Position numbers and translations under genes: made by a program. A DNA stretch of 64,000 nt, from positions 42,688 to 106,687 of the forward strand of contig JAILKS010000004.1 of assembly GCA_024693715.1 (NCBI GenBank), written 5' to 3'. How positions within the stretch are numbered: position 1 is the first letter of the stretch; every line of letters begins with the position of its first letter. The DNA is from Treponema sp. (GTDB taxonomy: Bacteria; Spirochaetota; Spirochaetia; Treponematales; Treponemataceae). Below the pieces are notes generated by a model. The model saw only the letters and a program-made list of their open reading frames with translations, was not told where the DNA came from and did no database searches. Shown in pieces: positions 23,149-32,716 of the stretch.

Positions 23149-25098
23149 CTACACCGCCAGTTCTTCCCAGCGGGCGTATTTTTCTTCCAGGAGTTTGGTG
23201 AGTTCTGTGTAGCGTTCGCCGGCTTTTCGGGAGGTTTCGAAGTCGGGGCTGGACATTAATGGTTCCAGCTCTTTTTGTTCTTTTTCGAGCTCGGGGATTT
23301 CTTTGTCTAAGGCTTCGAATTCGCGCTGTTCTTTGTAGGAAAGTTTTTTTCTGGCAGGAGGAGTGGTTGTGGCAGAAACAGTGGCAGATGATGAAGAGTC
23401 AGGGGCCGAAGAAGAGATGTTTTTATCGGCAGAACCCGCGCTCACAGAAGTGATATTTTTATCCCCAGAAGCGATGTCCTCTTTAGAACCCGCCTTCTTC
23501 TCCTCTTCCAGATACTCAATATATTCGCTGCATTTTCCGACAAAGCCGCTTATGCTTCCGTCCTCTTCCATAATAAAAAGGGTGTCGGCGCATTTATCCA
23601 TAAAATAGCGGTCGTGGCTTACGAGTAAGAGGCAGCCTTCAAAATGCATTAAAAACTGCTCTAAAAGGTTCATCGTAAAAATATCAAAATCATTTGTGGG
23701 TTCGTCTAAGATTAAAAAATTCGGGTTTTCCAAAAGCAGGCGAACAAGATAAAGTCTTTTTCTTTCTCCGCCGGAAAGGCTGCTTACAGGTGAATGCTGG
23801 ATTTTTCCTTCAAAGCCGAACTCTTCTAAAAATTTTGCGGCGCTTACTTCTTTTGTGCCGTCGTTCAGAGTCATGTGTTCGGCGGTTTCTTTTATGTATT
23901 CTAAAACAGTAATGTCCGAATCATTAAAAACAGGATTCTGTTCATAATAGCCGAATTTTGTGTTAACTCCTGTTTCAACTGTTCCGCTGTCTGGCTTTAT
24001 TCTTCCGGTTATTATATTTAAAAATGTAGATTTTCCCTGTCCGTTGTTTCCAAGAATTCCTATTTTTTGTCCCTTAGTGAATTTGTAAGAAAAATCTGAA
24101 AAAATCTGATTGTTACCGAAGGATTTTGAAATGCCATGAAGCTCTAAAACCTTTCCTCCAAGACGCTGTCCCTTTACTTCAAAAGTATATCCTTTGTCCT
24201 GCTGGAATTTTTCTCTGTTTATGAGCTGTTCATCTCTCTGGATTCTTGCCTTAATCTTTGTTCCTCTGGCACAAGGGCCGCGCAAAAGCCATTTTCGTTC
24301 AAAGCGTAAGACTGATTCAATTCGTCGTTCGGTATTTGCTTCAATTTCTGCTTCTTTTTCTTTTTTTTCAAGATAATCAGAATAATTTCCGTTATAAAGC
24401 TTTAAATGCCCGCGTGAAAGCTCATAAATATTTTTGCATACTTCATCAAGAAAGTAACGGTCGTGGGTTACCATCAAAACAGCGCGAGGGGTTTCCTTAA
24501 GATAATTCTGAAGCCAGTAAATTGTTTTTATATCAAGATGATTGGTCGGTTCATCAAGCAAAAGAATCTTTGAATCTTCGACAAGGACCTGTGCAAGCGA
24601 TACTTTTTTAATCATCCCGCCGCTTAAGGTGCCCATTTTCTGGTTTAAATCTTTTATATCAAGAGTGCTTAAAATTGAACTTATCTGCGATTCATAATTC
24701 CATAAATCGTTGTTATCCATTTTCAGGAGAATCTGTTCATATTTTTTCTGGATTGAATCTGAATTGTTTGTTGAAAGCTCTTCGCAGATTCGTGAATATT
24801 CGTTGATAATATCAAGCTTTGGTGATTTATGCTTGAATATATGTTCACGGATTGAATCTTCACTGGAATAATCAGGGTTTTGCGGTAAGAAGGAAACAGT
24901 AGCTTCTTTATTGAAAACAATCGTTCCACCGTCAGAGGTTATTGTTCCTGCGATAGTATTAAGCAGGGTTGATTTTCCTGTTCCGTTTTTACCGATAAGC
25001 GCTGCCTTTTCACCTTCCTGAAGTCCGAAGGTTACATCGGTAAACAAAGGTTTTTCCCGTCCTGTTTTACTCAGATTGTTGATAGAAAGAAGATTCAT
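23149..25098 (-). CDS. ABC-F family ATPase, Uup-like
   Basis: 649 residues with two ABC domains and no membrane segments. Domain 1: Walker A GKNGTGKST, signature LSGGMIKK, Walker B ILLLDEPTNHLD. Domain 2: GNNGQGKST, LSGGERKR, FLILDEPTNDFD. Between them is the charged linker region of ABC-F proteins. After a low-complexity Ser/Ala/Asp stretch (about 545-580) comes a Uup-type coiled coil (KLSYKEQREFEALDKEIPEL to the end). These proteins act on ribosomes or branched DNA, not transport. Monocistronic; its start has an extended -10 box 6 nt upstream and no Shine-Dalgarno sequence. Confidence 0.88.
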   Translation of the reverse strand: MNLLSINNLSKTGREKPLFTDVTFGLQEGEKAALIGKNGTGKSTLLNTIAGTITSDGGTIVFNKEATVSFLPQNPDYSSEDSIREHIFKHKSPKLDIINEYSRICEELSTNNSDSIQKKYEQILLKMDNNDLWNYESQISSILSTLDIKDLNQKMGTLSGGMIKKVSLAQVLVEDSKILLLDEPTNHLDIKTIYWLQNYLKETPRAVLMVTHDRYFLDEVCKNIYELSRGHLKLYNGNYSDYLEKKEKEAEIEANTERRIESVLRFERKWLLRGPCARGTKIKARIQRDEQLINREKFQQDKGYTFEVKGQRLGGKVLELHGISKSFGNNQIFSDFSYKFTKGQKIGILGNNGQGKSTFLNIITGRIKPDSGTVETGVNTKFGYYEQNPVFNDSDITVLEYIKETAEHMTLNDGTKEVSAAKFLEEFGFEGKIQHSPVSSLSGGERKRLYLVRLLLENPNFLILDEPTNDFDIFTMNLLEQFLMHFEGCLLLVSHDRYFMDKCADTLFIMEEDGSISGFVGKCSEYIEYLEEEKKAGSKEDIASGDKNITSVSAGSADKNISSSAPDSSSSATVSATTTPPARKKLSYKEQREFEALDKEIPELEKEQKELEPLMSSPDFETSRKAGERYTELTKLLEEKYARWEELAV

Positions 25099-25104
25099 AA
25101 GCCG

Positions 25105-25113
25105 AGTATAGCA
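25105..25113 (-). promoter_or_regulatory. Extended -10 promoter of the ABC-F gene
   Basis: Minus strand: TGC followed by TATACT, ending 6 nt before the ATG at 25098. This predicts a leaderless transcript. Confidence 0.5.
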
Positions 25114-25149
25114 TATATATATATCAGAAAACAGAGGTATTTTTTGTAC

Positions 25150-25178
25150 TTGATAAAAATATGTCTTACTGTTAAATT
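25150..25178 (+). promoter_or_regulatory. Promoter of the secreted nuclease gene
   Basis: TTGATA (25150-25155), 17-bp spacer, TAAATT (25173-25178), ending 6 nt before the ATG at 25185. No Shine-Dalgarno sequence lies between, so a leaderless transcript is predicted. Confidence 0.55.
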
Positions 25179-25184
25179 TTTTTC

Positions 25185-26117
25185 ATGTCATTTTATTTGA
25201 AGAAATGTTTTTTTTGTTTTCTCAATCTTTATTTTTTATCTGTTTTTATTTTCGCAAATGGAACTGGAGATAAAGATAATCGTACAATTCCTGAATGTGA
25301 AATACGCGGATGTTCTTCTATTGTTGATTTAGGATATGAAGAAAATCATCCCTTGTTTTTCGGAAACCCGTCGGATGCAGTGTGCAATGAAAAGAAAAAA
25401 AACAATTATCTTCTGGAAAAAAAACAATTTGTCGTATCTTACAATGCCGAAAAATTAATTCCAAACTGGGTTGCATGGCATCTTTGTTCTTCAGATATTG
25501 GTTATATCAGACGAACGAATGATTTTAGAAGTGATGAAACCTTGCCCAGACAGTTTTATGCGGTAACAGACAGAGATTTTCAGTTCAGTGTTTATGGTTT
25601 TGAGCGTGGACACCTTTGTCCTTCAGGAGAACGTACTACAAATGCAGGAGATAATTCAGCGACTTTTTTAATGACAAATATTGTTCCTCAAAGTTCGGAC
25701 AGTAATCAGGGGGTGTGGAATTACCTGGAAAATTATGAGCGTTCACTTGCACTTGATGGATATGAGCTTTATATTTTTGCAGGTACACTTGGATGCGGTG
25801 GAACGAGCTCGAAAGGATATTATGAATTCATTCCTGTAAAAAATAATTTGCGGAAAAAAATAACGGTTCCTGCATCTATGTGGAAAATTATTATTGCAAT
25901 AAAGGAAGGAACAGATGATTTTAACCGCATAGATGAAAAAGTTCTTTGCATTGCAGTTATTATTCCGAATAAAACAGGCATTCCGAAAAAAGGCGGCTGG
26001 CAGCAGTTTGCCTGCTCAATAGATGATATTGAAAGATTCACAGGCTATGATTTTTTTGAACTTCTGCCTGATGATATTGAATCCAAAATAGAAGAAAGGG
26101 TTTACGGTAAAAAATGA
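25185..26117 (+). CDS. Secreted DNA/RNA non-specific endonuclease (NucA/NUC1 family)
   Basis: 310 residues with a hydrophobic export signal (about 5-25). The beta-beta-alpha-metal nuclease core is at about 100-245: the catalytic motif reads ERGHLCPSGERT where DRGHLAP is usual, and the metal-ligand asparagine is in SDSNQGVWNYLE. The signal and motif point to degradation of extracellular nucleic acids, for nutrition or as a virulence-type factor. The Asp-to-Glu and Ala-to-Cys changes beside the catalytic His are worth noting. The 3' end overlaps the next gene by 4 nt (ATGA). Confidence 0.87.
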   Translation: MSFYLKKCFFCFLNLYFLSVFIFANGTGDKDNRTIPECEIRGCSSIVDLGYEENHPLFFGNPSDAVCNEKKKNNYLLEKKQFVVSYNAEKLIPNWVAWHLCSSDIGYIRRTNDFRSDETLPRQFYAVTDRDFQFSVYGFERGHLCPSGERTTNAGDNSATFLMTNIVPQSSDSNQGVWNYLENYERSLALDGYELYIFAGTLGCGGTSSKGYYEFIPVKNNLRKKITVPASMWKIIIAIKEGTDDFNRIDEKVLCIAVIIPNKTGIPKKGGWQQFACSIDDIERFTGYDFFELLPDDIESKIEERVYGKK

Positions 26118-27280
26118 TTTCATTACTTGCAAGAATTTTTATTAAAGACAGAAAAAATTACTCGGACCGGAAAGTTCGTGAGAGTTATGGTGTTTTGTGC
26201 GGCGGATTCGGAATATTTTTAAATCTTCTTTTGTTTGCTGCTAAATATTTCTTTGGAATTTTAGCATGCAGTGTTTCCATGCGTGCAGATGCCCTGAACA
26301 ATCTTTCAGATGCGGCTTCATCTATCGTTCAGATTTTAGGCTTCAAGCTTTCTTCAAAAAAACCGGACCCTGAACATCCTTTTGGACATGGAAGACTGGA
26401 ATATATCGCAGGATTAATTATATCTTTCTTTATCATTCATATGGGAGTTGAATTAATTAAGGATTCAATCGGAAAAATCATTAATCCCCAGCAGTCACAG
26501 ATAAATACTTTATCGGTAATAATTATGTGTGCTGCAATCGTCGTGAAATTTTACATGTATTGTTATAATCATTTTATTGCAAAGAAAATAAAATCGGTGA
26601 GCATGGAAGCGACTGCAAAAGACAGCTTCAGTGATATGATTTCTACATCAGTTGTCATAATATCAATGATTTTAAGCCGGTTTACTTCTTTTCCTGTTGA
26701 TGCTGTGGGCGGTATTATAGTAAGTCTTTTTATTTTGAAAACAGGTATCGAAACTGCAAAGGATACTATTCTTCCTCTTTTGGGAACAGTTCCTTCAAAA
26801 GAATTTGTACAGAAAGTTGAAAAAGAATTATTGTCACATTCTCCGATTATCGGAATGCACGATCTTGTAGTTCATGATTATGGTCCGGGGCGTCTTATGA
26901 TTTCCTTGCATGCAGAAGTTCCGGGCGATAAAGATATTTTTGAACTTCATGATGTAACTGATAATGCAGAAAATGATATTGCAAAAAAATTTAACTGTCA
27001 TGTAGTTATTCATATGGATCCGGTAGATACTAAAAACAAACGGCTTGATGAATTAAAGAAAATAATTAATGAAGAATGTCTCAGCATTGATAAGGAAATG
27101 CATTTTCATGATGTTCGGATTGTTCCCGGCAAAACTCATACAAATCTTATTTTTGATGTAGTAAAGCCCTTCTGCTGTAAATTGAGTGATGAAGAATTGA
27201 AAAATGAATTGAATAGAAAAATTCATGAAAGGAATTCAGACGTTTATTGTGTTATTACGATAGATCAGCCGTTTGCATAA
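26114..27280 (+). CDS. Cation diffusion facilitator family metal exporter
   Basis: 388 residues: five to six membrane helices in the first 215 residues, then a cytoplasmic domain. Metal-site and family motifs are visible: RADALNNLSDAASS in the second helix, HPFGHGRLEYIAG in the loop after the third, and ATAKDSFSDMISTSVV in the fifth. CDF proteins export Zn, Mn, Fe or Co by proton antiport; the metal cannot be told here. The C-terminal part is longer than in basic CDF proteins (HFHDVRIVPGKTHTNLIFDV after the usual domain). Translationally coupled to the nuclease gene. Confidence 0.88.
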   Translation: MISLLARIFIKDRKNYSDRKVRESYGVLCGGFGIFLNLLLFAAKYFFGILACSVSMRADALNNLSDAASSIVQILGFKLSSKKPDPEHPFGHGRLEYIAGLIISFFIIHMGVELIKDSIGKIINPQQSQINTLSVIIMCAAIVVKFYMYCYNHFIAKKIKSVSMEATAKDSFSDMISTSVVIISMILSRFTSFPVDAVGGIIVSLFILKTGIETAKDTILPLLGTVPSKEFVQKVEKELLSHSPIIGMHDLVVHDYGPGRLMISLHAEVPGDKDIFELHDVTDNAENDIAKKFNCHVVIHMDPVDTKNKRLDELKKIINEECLSIDKEMHFHDVRIVPGKTHTNLIFDVVKPFCCKLSDEELKNELNRKIHERNSDVYCVITIDQPFA

Positions 27281-27283
27281 AAA

Positions 27284-27793
27284 TCATTTTTTGATGTAGG
27301 TTACATAATCATATTTTATACCGTTTTCTTCCCTGGTTTCTTCTATTGTTTTCGTCCATTTTTTGTTTAAAGCAGGAAAGTACCTGTCACCGTCAAAATC
27401 CTTATATATTTCTGTTGCATAGATTCTGGAAGCGTATTTTATTGTCTGTCTGTAAATTTTTTCTCCACCGCAGATTAATATTTCAGGTATATTATTACCG
27501 TCAATTGTTTTTTCTTCTGCAATTGATTTTATTGCCTGCTTTAGATTTTTAAATAGCATGCAGCCTGGGGGACATTCCTGTTTTGTTTTAGATATGATTA
27601 CTATTGTGCAGTAAGAAAGGGCGTGACCTATTTCTTCAAAGCTTTTACGCCCCATGATGATTTTTTTACCGCTGCATATGTTTTTAAAACGATTTCTCTC
27701 AGAAGGAATATTCCATGGAATCTTCCTCTGAGAGCCTATTACGCGATTATTTTTTGTATATGCCGCTAAAAGTGAAATTGAATATTTCTTCAA
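27284..27793 (-). CDS. folA: Dihydrofolate reductase
   Basis: 169 residues. Reduces dihydrofolate to tetrahydrofolate with NADPH. Typical blocks are ISLLAAYTKNNRVIG, IPWNIPSERNRFK with the active-site acid (Glu at the position of Asp27 in E. coli), MGRKSFEEIG, and ILICGGEKIYRQ near the C-terminus. It follows flgN by one nucleotide and so is probably transcribed with the flagellar chaperone genes, an unexpected arrangement. It converges with the CDF gene with a 3-nt gap. Confidence 0.92.
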   Translation of the reverse strand: MKKYSISLLAAYTKNNRVIGSQRKIPWNIPSERNRFKNICSGKKIIMGRKSFEEIGHALSYCTIVIISKTKQECPPGCMLFKNLKQAIKSIAEEKTIDGNNIPEILICGGEKIYRQTIKYASRIYATEIYKDFDGDRYFPALNKKWTKTIEETREENGIKYDYVTYIKK

Positions 27794-27794
27794 C

Positions 27795-28268
27795 TTATGC
27801 TTCTACTTCGATTAACTGTGCAACTGACTGTTTTGAATAAATGCTTCTAGAGTTCTTGTATGGATTTTTGAAGCTGTTAATCTGAACTTTGATGTTATCA
27901 ATATGTACTCGAAGTAAATCTCTGTTAATCTGATTCTGTTTAAGAACCTTTTCCTGGAGGCTTGAAAGTTCATTCTGGATTTTTGCGATAGATTCGCTGT
28001 CTTCCTTGCTGTCAATTATAGAAGCACTCTTATACATTCTTTTCATAGGAACTATAACTTTCTGGAGATTTGCGATATTTTTTACAACCTGCTGTTCAAG
28101 TTCTGTATGTGCGAGCAATGCTTCAGGATTTTCTGCTGCAATTGAATCCTGCTGTTTTTCGAGAACAAGTAAATATTCTTCGAATTTTGAGCGCTGCTGT
28201 TCAAGCAGAGATTTGAATTTTCGCAATAAAGCAACTCTTTCGTCTAATTCTTCTTTTGAAATTTCCAT
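27795..28268 (-). CDS. flgN: FlgN-type flagellar export chaperone
   Basis: 157 residues, almost entirely helical and charged, with heptad-like stretches throughout (ELDERVALLRKFKSLLEQQR and ELEQQVVKNIANLQKVIVPM). The C-terminal NSFKNPYKNSRSIYSKQS region resembles FlgN chaperones, which hold FlgK and FlgL before export. The assignment rests on this, on size, and on the adjacent fliS. GGGAGG precedes the ATG by 7 nt. Confidence 0.7.
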   Translation of the reverse strand: MEISKEELDERVALLRKFKSLLEQQRSKFEEYLLVLEKQQDSIAAENPEALLAHTELEQQVVKNIANLQKVIVPMKRMYKSASIIDSKEDSESIAKIQNELSSLQEKVLKQNQINRDLLRVHIDNIKVQINSFKNPYKNSRSIYSKQSVAQLIEVEA

Positions 28269-28292
28269 AATAGTTCCTCCCAGAATACTATT

Positions 28293-28733
28293 TTATCCTT
28301 CTATATTTACAGCGCTTTGAACTTTTGCTGCAGGAGCATTTGCTGTGCTGTTTGAAACCTGTCTCCAGCATTCACCAAGCTGTGAAACCATAGTTAAGAT
28401 AGATTCAAGTTTTTTTCTATCTTTATTTATTCCGGCATTTATAAGTTCCTGATTAAAGTAAATGTAAAGTGCCATTAAATTCTTTGCAATATCTCCGCCT
28501 TTATCCATATCTAAAGAAACCTGCAATTCTGTGATTATTGCCTGTGTTTTTTGAATTGCAATGCCGAATTTCTCGATATTTGAAGGCAGAATCTTATCAT
28601 TCTGTTCAAAATAACTTAAAGCTGTTGTAAGTTGTTTTGCAGCTCCCTCGTACAAAAGCACAACTAATCTTCCCTGACTTGCTGTACTTACATTTGTTTT
28701 CTGATATGCACTGTATGCATTAGTATATCCCAT
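28293..28733 (-). CDS. fliS: Flagellin export chaperone FliS
   Basis: 146 residues of the FliS four-helix fold: MGYTNAYSAYQKTNV at the start, SQGRLVVLLYEGAAKQLTTA, and LMALYIYFNQELINAGINKD. It binds the flagellin C-terminus and prevents early polymerisation; in spirochaetes the flagella are periplasmic. The start is the internal ATG at 28733, which has GGGAGG 6 nt upstream; the longer frame to 28763 would contain that site. A sigma-28-like promoter lies upstream. Confidence 0.88.
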   Translation of the reverse strand: MGYTNAYSAYQKTNVSTASQGRLVVLLYEGAAKQLTTALSYFEQNDKILPSNIEKFGIAIQKTQAIITELQVSLDMDKGGDIAKNLMALYIYFNQELINAGINKDRKKLESILTMVSQLGECWRQVSNSTANAPAAKVQSAVNIEG

Positions 28734-28766
28734 CTTAGACCTCCCTGGAATAGTATGGTACATCTT

Positions 28767-28793
28767 GATTTTCGGAATTTGAAAAATTAACTT
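28767..28793 (-). promoter_or_regulatory. Sigma-28 (FliA)-like promoter of fliS-flgN-folA
   Basis: Minus strand: TAAA (28790-28793), 15-bp spacer, TCCGAAAA (28767-28774), compared with the consensus TAAA-N15-GCCGATAA; six of eight -10 bases match. It sits about 35 bp before the fliS ATG, as expected for a late flagellar gene. Confidence 0.5.
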
Positions 28794-28892
28794 TAGAAAA
28801 AAAATAAAAAAAATATGAAAATTTTTAGTGGAAAAAAAGCCGTTTCTTCATTATATTTATATAGTATATTTGTTCATTTTTAAGGATAGTTT

Positions 28893-30944
28893 ATGGCTAA
28901 GGACCAGAATAATTTAAGCAATAATAACAATGATGAAAATGATCCGTACAAATTTTTTAAATTTGCGGGTCCTGAAAATCATAAGAATAAAAAAAATAAT
29001 AAAAACGGGAAAGGAAATTCTTTCTTTTTAATTTTGATTGCAATTATAAGCTGTGTTGCTATCTGCAGTTTTTTCTTTAACTCAAAATATGACGATTCAA
29101 TTGAATTTTCTGAATTTAGAAAAAAGGTAGAAACAGGTCAGATTGTTGAAGTTCAGATTGAACAGGATACAGTTACAGGTTATGGCTCAGTTATTTCAAC
29201 TCCGGTTACAGATCAGAAGGGGCTGTCATCGCTTTTCAAGTCAGATTCACAGGTTCAGCGTGATGTATATAAAAGTTCTATACTTGGTGTAAAGGACAGC
29301 TTTCTTGAGCTTCTTGATGAAAAGAATGTTCGCTATAAATTTGTTAATCCAAAGCCGAATTATCTTCTTTCTATTTTGTACAGCTTTGGTCCGCTTATTC
29401 TTATTATCCTTATTTCTGTATTTATGTTTAGAAAAATGGGCAGTGGTACAGGCGGCGGAGTCGGAAGTATATTTAATGTCGGTTCAAGCCGTGCAAAGGT
29501 TGTGGAAGAAGGAAAAATCAAAACACGCTTTGCAGATGTTGCAGGTGTCGATGAAGCAAAGGACGAGCTTGTTGAAGTAGTTGATTTTTTGAAATCTCCT
29601 AAAAAATATACAGATATCGGTGGTAAAATACCAAAGGGTGTTCTTTTAGTCGGTGATCCTGGGACGGGTAAAACTCTTCTTGCACGGGCTGTTGCCGGTG
29701 AAGCGGGAGTTCCGTTTTTTACAATCAGCGGTTCAGATTTTGTTGAAATGTTTGTAGGTGTCGGTGCCAGTCGTGTAAGGGATTTGTTTAAACAGGCGCG
29801 TGAAAAAGCTCCGTGTATTATTTTTATTGATGAGATAGATGCACTTGCAAAAAGCAGGGCAAATGGTTTTTCTTCGAACGATGAACGTGAACAGACTTTG
29901 AATCAGCTTCTGGTAGAGATGGATGGCTTTGATAATGAAAAAGGTCTAATTGTTCTTGCAGCGACAAACCGTGTAGATGTTCTTGATCCTGCAATTCTTC
30001 GTCCCGGACGTTTTGACAGACAGGTTCCTGTTGAAAAACCGGATGTAAAGGGGCGTGAAGAGATTCTTCGTATTCATGCAAAAAATGTAAAGCTTGAGGA
30101 TGATGTTGATTTTGAATCTGTTGCTCATGGTACGACAGGTTTTGCCGGAGCAGATCTTGCGAATGTAGTTAATGAAGCGGCCCTTCTTGCAGTAAGAAAC
30201 GGTCGTAAAAAAGTCACTATGGAAGATTTTAATGATGCAATAGATAAAGTCAGCATAGGTCTTAAGAAAAAATCACGTAAGGATAATAAACGTGAGATTA
30301 AAATTATTTCTGTTCATGAAACAGGACATGCACTTGTTGCGGCATTTATTCCTGAACATGAACCTGTCAATAAAATTACTGTCGTTCCAAGAAGTCATGG
30401 GGTTGGAGGCTTTACACAATATCGTGATAAGGATGAAAAATTTCTTTACACTCAAAAAGATATTATTAATGAGGTTGACAGTCTTCTTGGAGGTCGTGCT
30501 GCAGAACAGATTATTCTTAATGATATTTCTACCGGAGCATCCAACGATATTGCTCGTGCAACGGAAATGATAAAACGTATGATTACCGATTTTGGTATGT
30601 CAAATAAGTTTAAAAATATGACATTAGGAAAAGGGGTTCTTGGAAACAGAGGCGGAGAACCTAATCTTGTACGTGAGTTTAGTGAAGAAACGCAGAATTA
30701 TATTGATGAAGAAATTGCCCGCATAATGAATGAGCGTTACAACAGTGTAGTTAAACTTTTATCGAAGCATAAGGCATTACTCGAATATATTTCAAATGTT
30801 CTTGTTGAAAAAGAAACTATTGATGGAAAAGAATTCTATAAGATAGTTAACGCAGAAAAAAACTGCAAGATTCCTGCAGCTTTAAATAATTCTACAAAAA
30901 CTTCGACAAAACAAAAGAATAAGTCAGTTGACGTAAAAGAGTAA
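28893..30944 (+). CDS. ftsH: ATP-dependent zinc metalloprotease FtsH
   Basis: 683 residues, full length: an Asn/Lys-rich N-terminus, membrane helix (about 42-62), periplasmic domain, second helix (about 158-178), AAA+ domain with [20 protein letters not shown] and RPGRFDRQV, and an M41 protease domain with the zinc site HETGH (HEAGH in most members). The [19 protein letters not shown] block follows. It degrades membrane and short-lived cytosolic proteins. AAGGAT lies 7 nt upstream of the ATG. LolA, RodZ, RimO and PcrA genes follow at short spacing. Confidence 0.95.
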   Translation: MAKDQNNLSNNNNDENDPYKFFKFAGPENHKNKKNNKNGKGNSFFLILIAIISCVAICSFFFNSKYDDSIEFSEFRKKVETGQIVEVQIEQDTVTGYGSVISTPVTDQKGLSSLFKSDSQVQRDVYKSSILGVKDSFLELLDEKNVRYKFVNPKPNYLLSILYSFGPLILIILISVFMFRKMGSGTGGGVGSIFNVGSSRAKVVEEGKIKTRFADVAGVDEAKDELVEVVDFLKSPKKYTDIGGKIPKGVLLVGDPGTGKTLLARAVAGEAGVPFFTISGSDFVEMFVGVGASRVRDLFKQAREKAPCIIFIDEIDALAKSRANGFSSNDEREQTLNQLLVEMDGFDNEKGLIVLAATNRVDVLDPAILRPGRFDRQVPVEKPDVKGREEILRIHAKNVKLEDDVDFESVAHGTTGFAGADLANVVNEAALLAVRNGRKKVTMEDFNDAIDKVSIGLKKKSRKDNKREIKIISVHETGHALVAAFIPEHEPVNKITVVPRSHGVGGFTQYRDKDEKFLYTQKDIINEVDSLLGGRAAEQIILNDISTGASNDIARATEMIKRMITDFGMSNKFKNMTLGKGVLGNRGGEPNLVREFSEETQNYIDEEIARIMNERYNSVVKLLSKHKALLEYISNVLVEKETIDGKEFYKIVNAEKNCKIPAALNNSTKTSTKQKNKSVDVKE

Positions 30945-30973
30945 CTGTTCTAAAATAAGTAAGGTTAACCACT

Positions 30974-31621
30974 ATGAAAAAATTATCAGTTAGTTTATTA
31001 ATTTTATTTGTCTGTGCATTTAATTTAAGTTCACAGGGAATTACTACTGCAAGTGCATATTTTAAATCTGTTTCGGAGTATTATGCTTCTTTTAAGGACT
31101 ATGAGGCAGATTTTAATATTACAATTAATGGTAAAGAGACTTACGGTGTACTTTCTTTTAAAGCACCGAATTTTATCCGTCTTGATTATTCAAAGCCGGC
31201 AAATCAGGTTATTTGTTATAATGGTGATATGCTTACAATGTATCTTCCTGATTCATCAGCCGTTCTTCAGCAGCAGGCAAAGTCCGGAGGTTCTGCACAG
31301 GGGCTTGCGCTCATGAGCCGTTATTATACAGTTGCTTATGAAACAGGTCAGGCACCGGTTCCTCTTGATTCTACTTCAGATGAAATGGTTGTAAAATTCA
31401 TTCTTCACAGTAAGGGTGGAGAAGCCTTCAGATATATTAAACTTGCCGTTAATCCTGAAACAAAATTAATCAGAAGACTTGAAGCTGTAACTCCTGGTGG
31501 AATTTCATTTGTCTTTAATTTTCTTGCATATAGAATTAACACTGGAATTTCTGAAAACAGATTTATTTATGATGCTCCATCATCTGCTAATAATTTGAAC
31601 AACTTCCTGTTTACGGAGTAA
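30974..31621 (+). CDS. lolA: LolA-like outer-membrane lipoprotein carrier
   Basis: 215 residues with a signal peptide (MKKLSVSLLILFVCAFNLSS). The mature part matches the LolA half-barrel: SFKDYEADFNITING..TYGVLSFKAPNFIRLDYSKPANQVICYNGDMLTMYLPD. It would carry lipoproteins across the periplasm, in keeping with the many lipoproteins in this window. It lies 29 nt after ftsH and 6 nt before rodZ. Confidence 0.82.
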   Translation: MKKLSVSLLILFVCAFNLSSQGITTASAYFKSVSEYYASFKDYEADFNITINGKETYGVLSFKAPNFIRLDYSKPANQVICYNGDMLTMYLPDSSAVLQQQAKSGGSAQGLALMSRYYTVAYETGQAPVPLDSTSDEMVVKFILHSKGGEAFRYIKLAVNPETKLIRRLEAVTPGGISFVFNFLAYRINTGISENRFIYDAPSSANNLNNFLFTE

Positions 31622-31627
31622 CTTAGA

Positions 31628-32716
31628 ATGAATAGTTTTGGAGAAATACTGAAGAATAAGCGTTTAGAAAAAGGACTCGATTTAGATAAAATAGCCAGAG
31701 ATATCTCCATAGACAGAAGATATCTGCAGGGACTTGAAGATGAAGATAATTCTGCATTTCCCGGCGAAGCTTATATGATTGGTTTTCTTCGTAACTATTC
31801 TAATTATCTTGAGCTTGATACTGCATTAATACTCAAGCTGTATAATAATAAAAAGATTCAGGAATCTCCTGTTCCTGTTGAACTTACTGCACGACACAGA
31901 CCAACATGGCTTTTACCGGCAATTGTTACGCCTATTGTACTTGTTGTCGGAGTTATTCTTGTTGTTTCAATCTGTCTTATTAAAAAACACAAAGCGTCAG
32001 ATGATCCTTCGGTAGTAGTTTCAAGTAAAGTAAAAAATAAAAAATATGAGCTTGATGATTCAAAATTCAGTGAACGTGTTTATAAGGGCGATCAGTTAAT
32101 TGTCCCTACAGATAACGGTCAGATTATACTCACTGTTCAGAATACACTTTCATCGCTTGGTCTGGAAACTCCATCGGGTGTCTTTTATACAGATCTTGCA
32201 GAAGAATCAGAAATTGATATTAACGGTGATTCGAATCCTGATTTAATCGTTTATGTTTCAGATCTTTCGTATACCGATGAAGGCCGCGGTGCAGAAGTAA
32301 GTGTGCTTTTGCGTCATGGAGTTCCGAACGAACAGACAAGTGTTTATGTTGATGAAATTCCGTTTGTTGATGAAGTTCGTTCTAAACATCCTCAGAAGGT
32401 TATTCTTGAAGATAATCGTGCTTATCCGTTTACTGTTAATGCTTCCTTCCGTGGTGCATGTCTGTTTAGAAATAAGGTAGATTCTCAGAGTTCTGTTGAA
32501 ACATATTTCTCAAGTGGAGAAGTTTTCACTGCTACTCCTCATAATAGCATCAGATTGTGGATGTCGAACAGTAACACTGTAAAAATTACTATTATTGCAG
32601 ACTCAAAGAGTTTTGATCTTGATATTGGTGTTGCAGGACACGTTCTTGTAGAAGATATTAAGTGGATTAAAGATGTAGACGGTCGTTATCGTCTTGTGGT
32701 TATAGAACTTGACTAA
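31628..32716 (+). CDS. rodZ: RodZ-like cell-shape protein (Xre HTH + TM + DUF4115)
   Basis: 362 residues: an N-terminal helix-turn-helix of the RodZ type (FGEILKNKRLEKGLDLDKIA, then GEAYMIGFLRNYSNYLELD; about 1-70), a single membrane helix (about 95-120), and a beta-rich extracytoplasmic part ending in a DUF4115-like domain (about 255-345). RodZ links MreB to the membrane in rod-shaped and helical cells. GGAG lies 9 nt before the ATG, at the end of lolA. Confidence 0.83.
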   Translation: MNSFGEILKNKRLEKGLDLDKIARDISIDRRYLQGLEDEDNSAFPGEAYMIGFLRNYSNYLELDTALILKLYNNKKIQESPVPVELTARHRPTWLLPAIVTPIVLVVGVILVVSICLIKKHKASDDPSVVVSSKVKNKKYELDDSKFSERVYKGDQLIVPTDNGQIILTVQNTLSSLGLETPSGVFYTDLAEESEIDINGDSNPDLIVYVSDLSYTDEGRGAEVSVLLRHGVPNEQTSVYVDEIPFVDEVRSKHPQKVILEDNRAYPFTVNASFRGACLFRNKVDSQSSVETYFSSGEVFTATPHNSIRLWMSNSNTVKITIIADSKSFDLDIGVAGHVLVEDIKWIKDVDGRYRLVVIELD

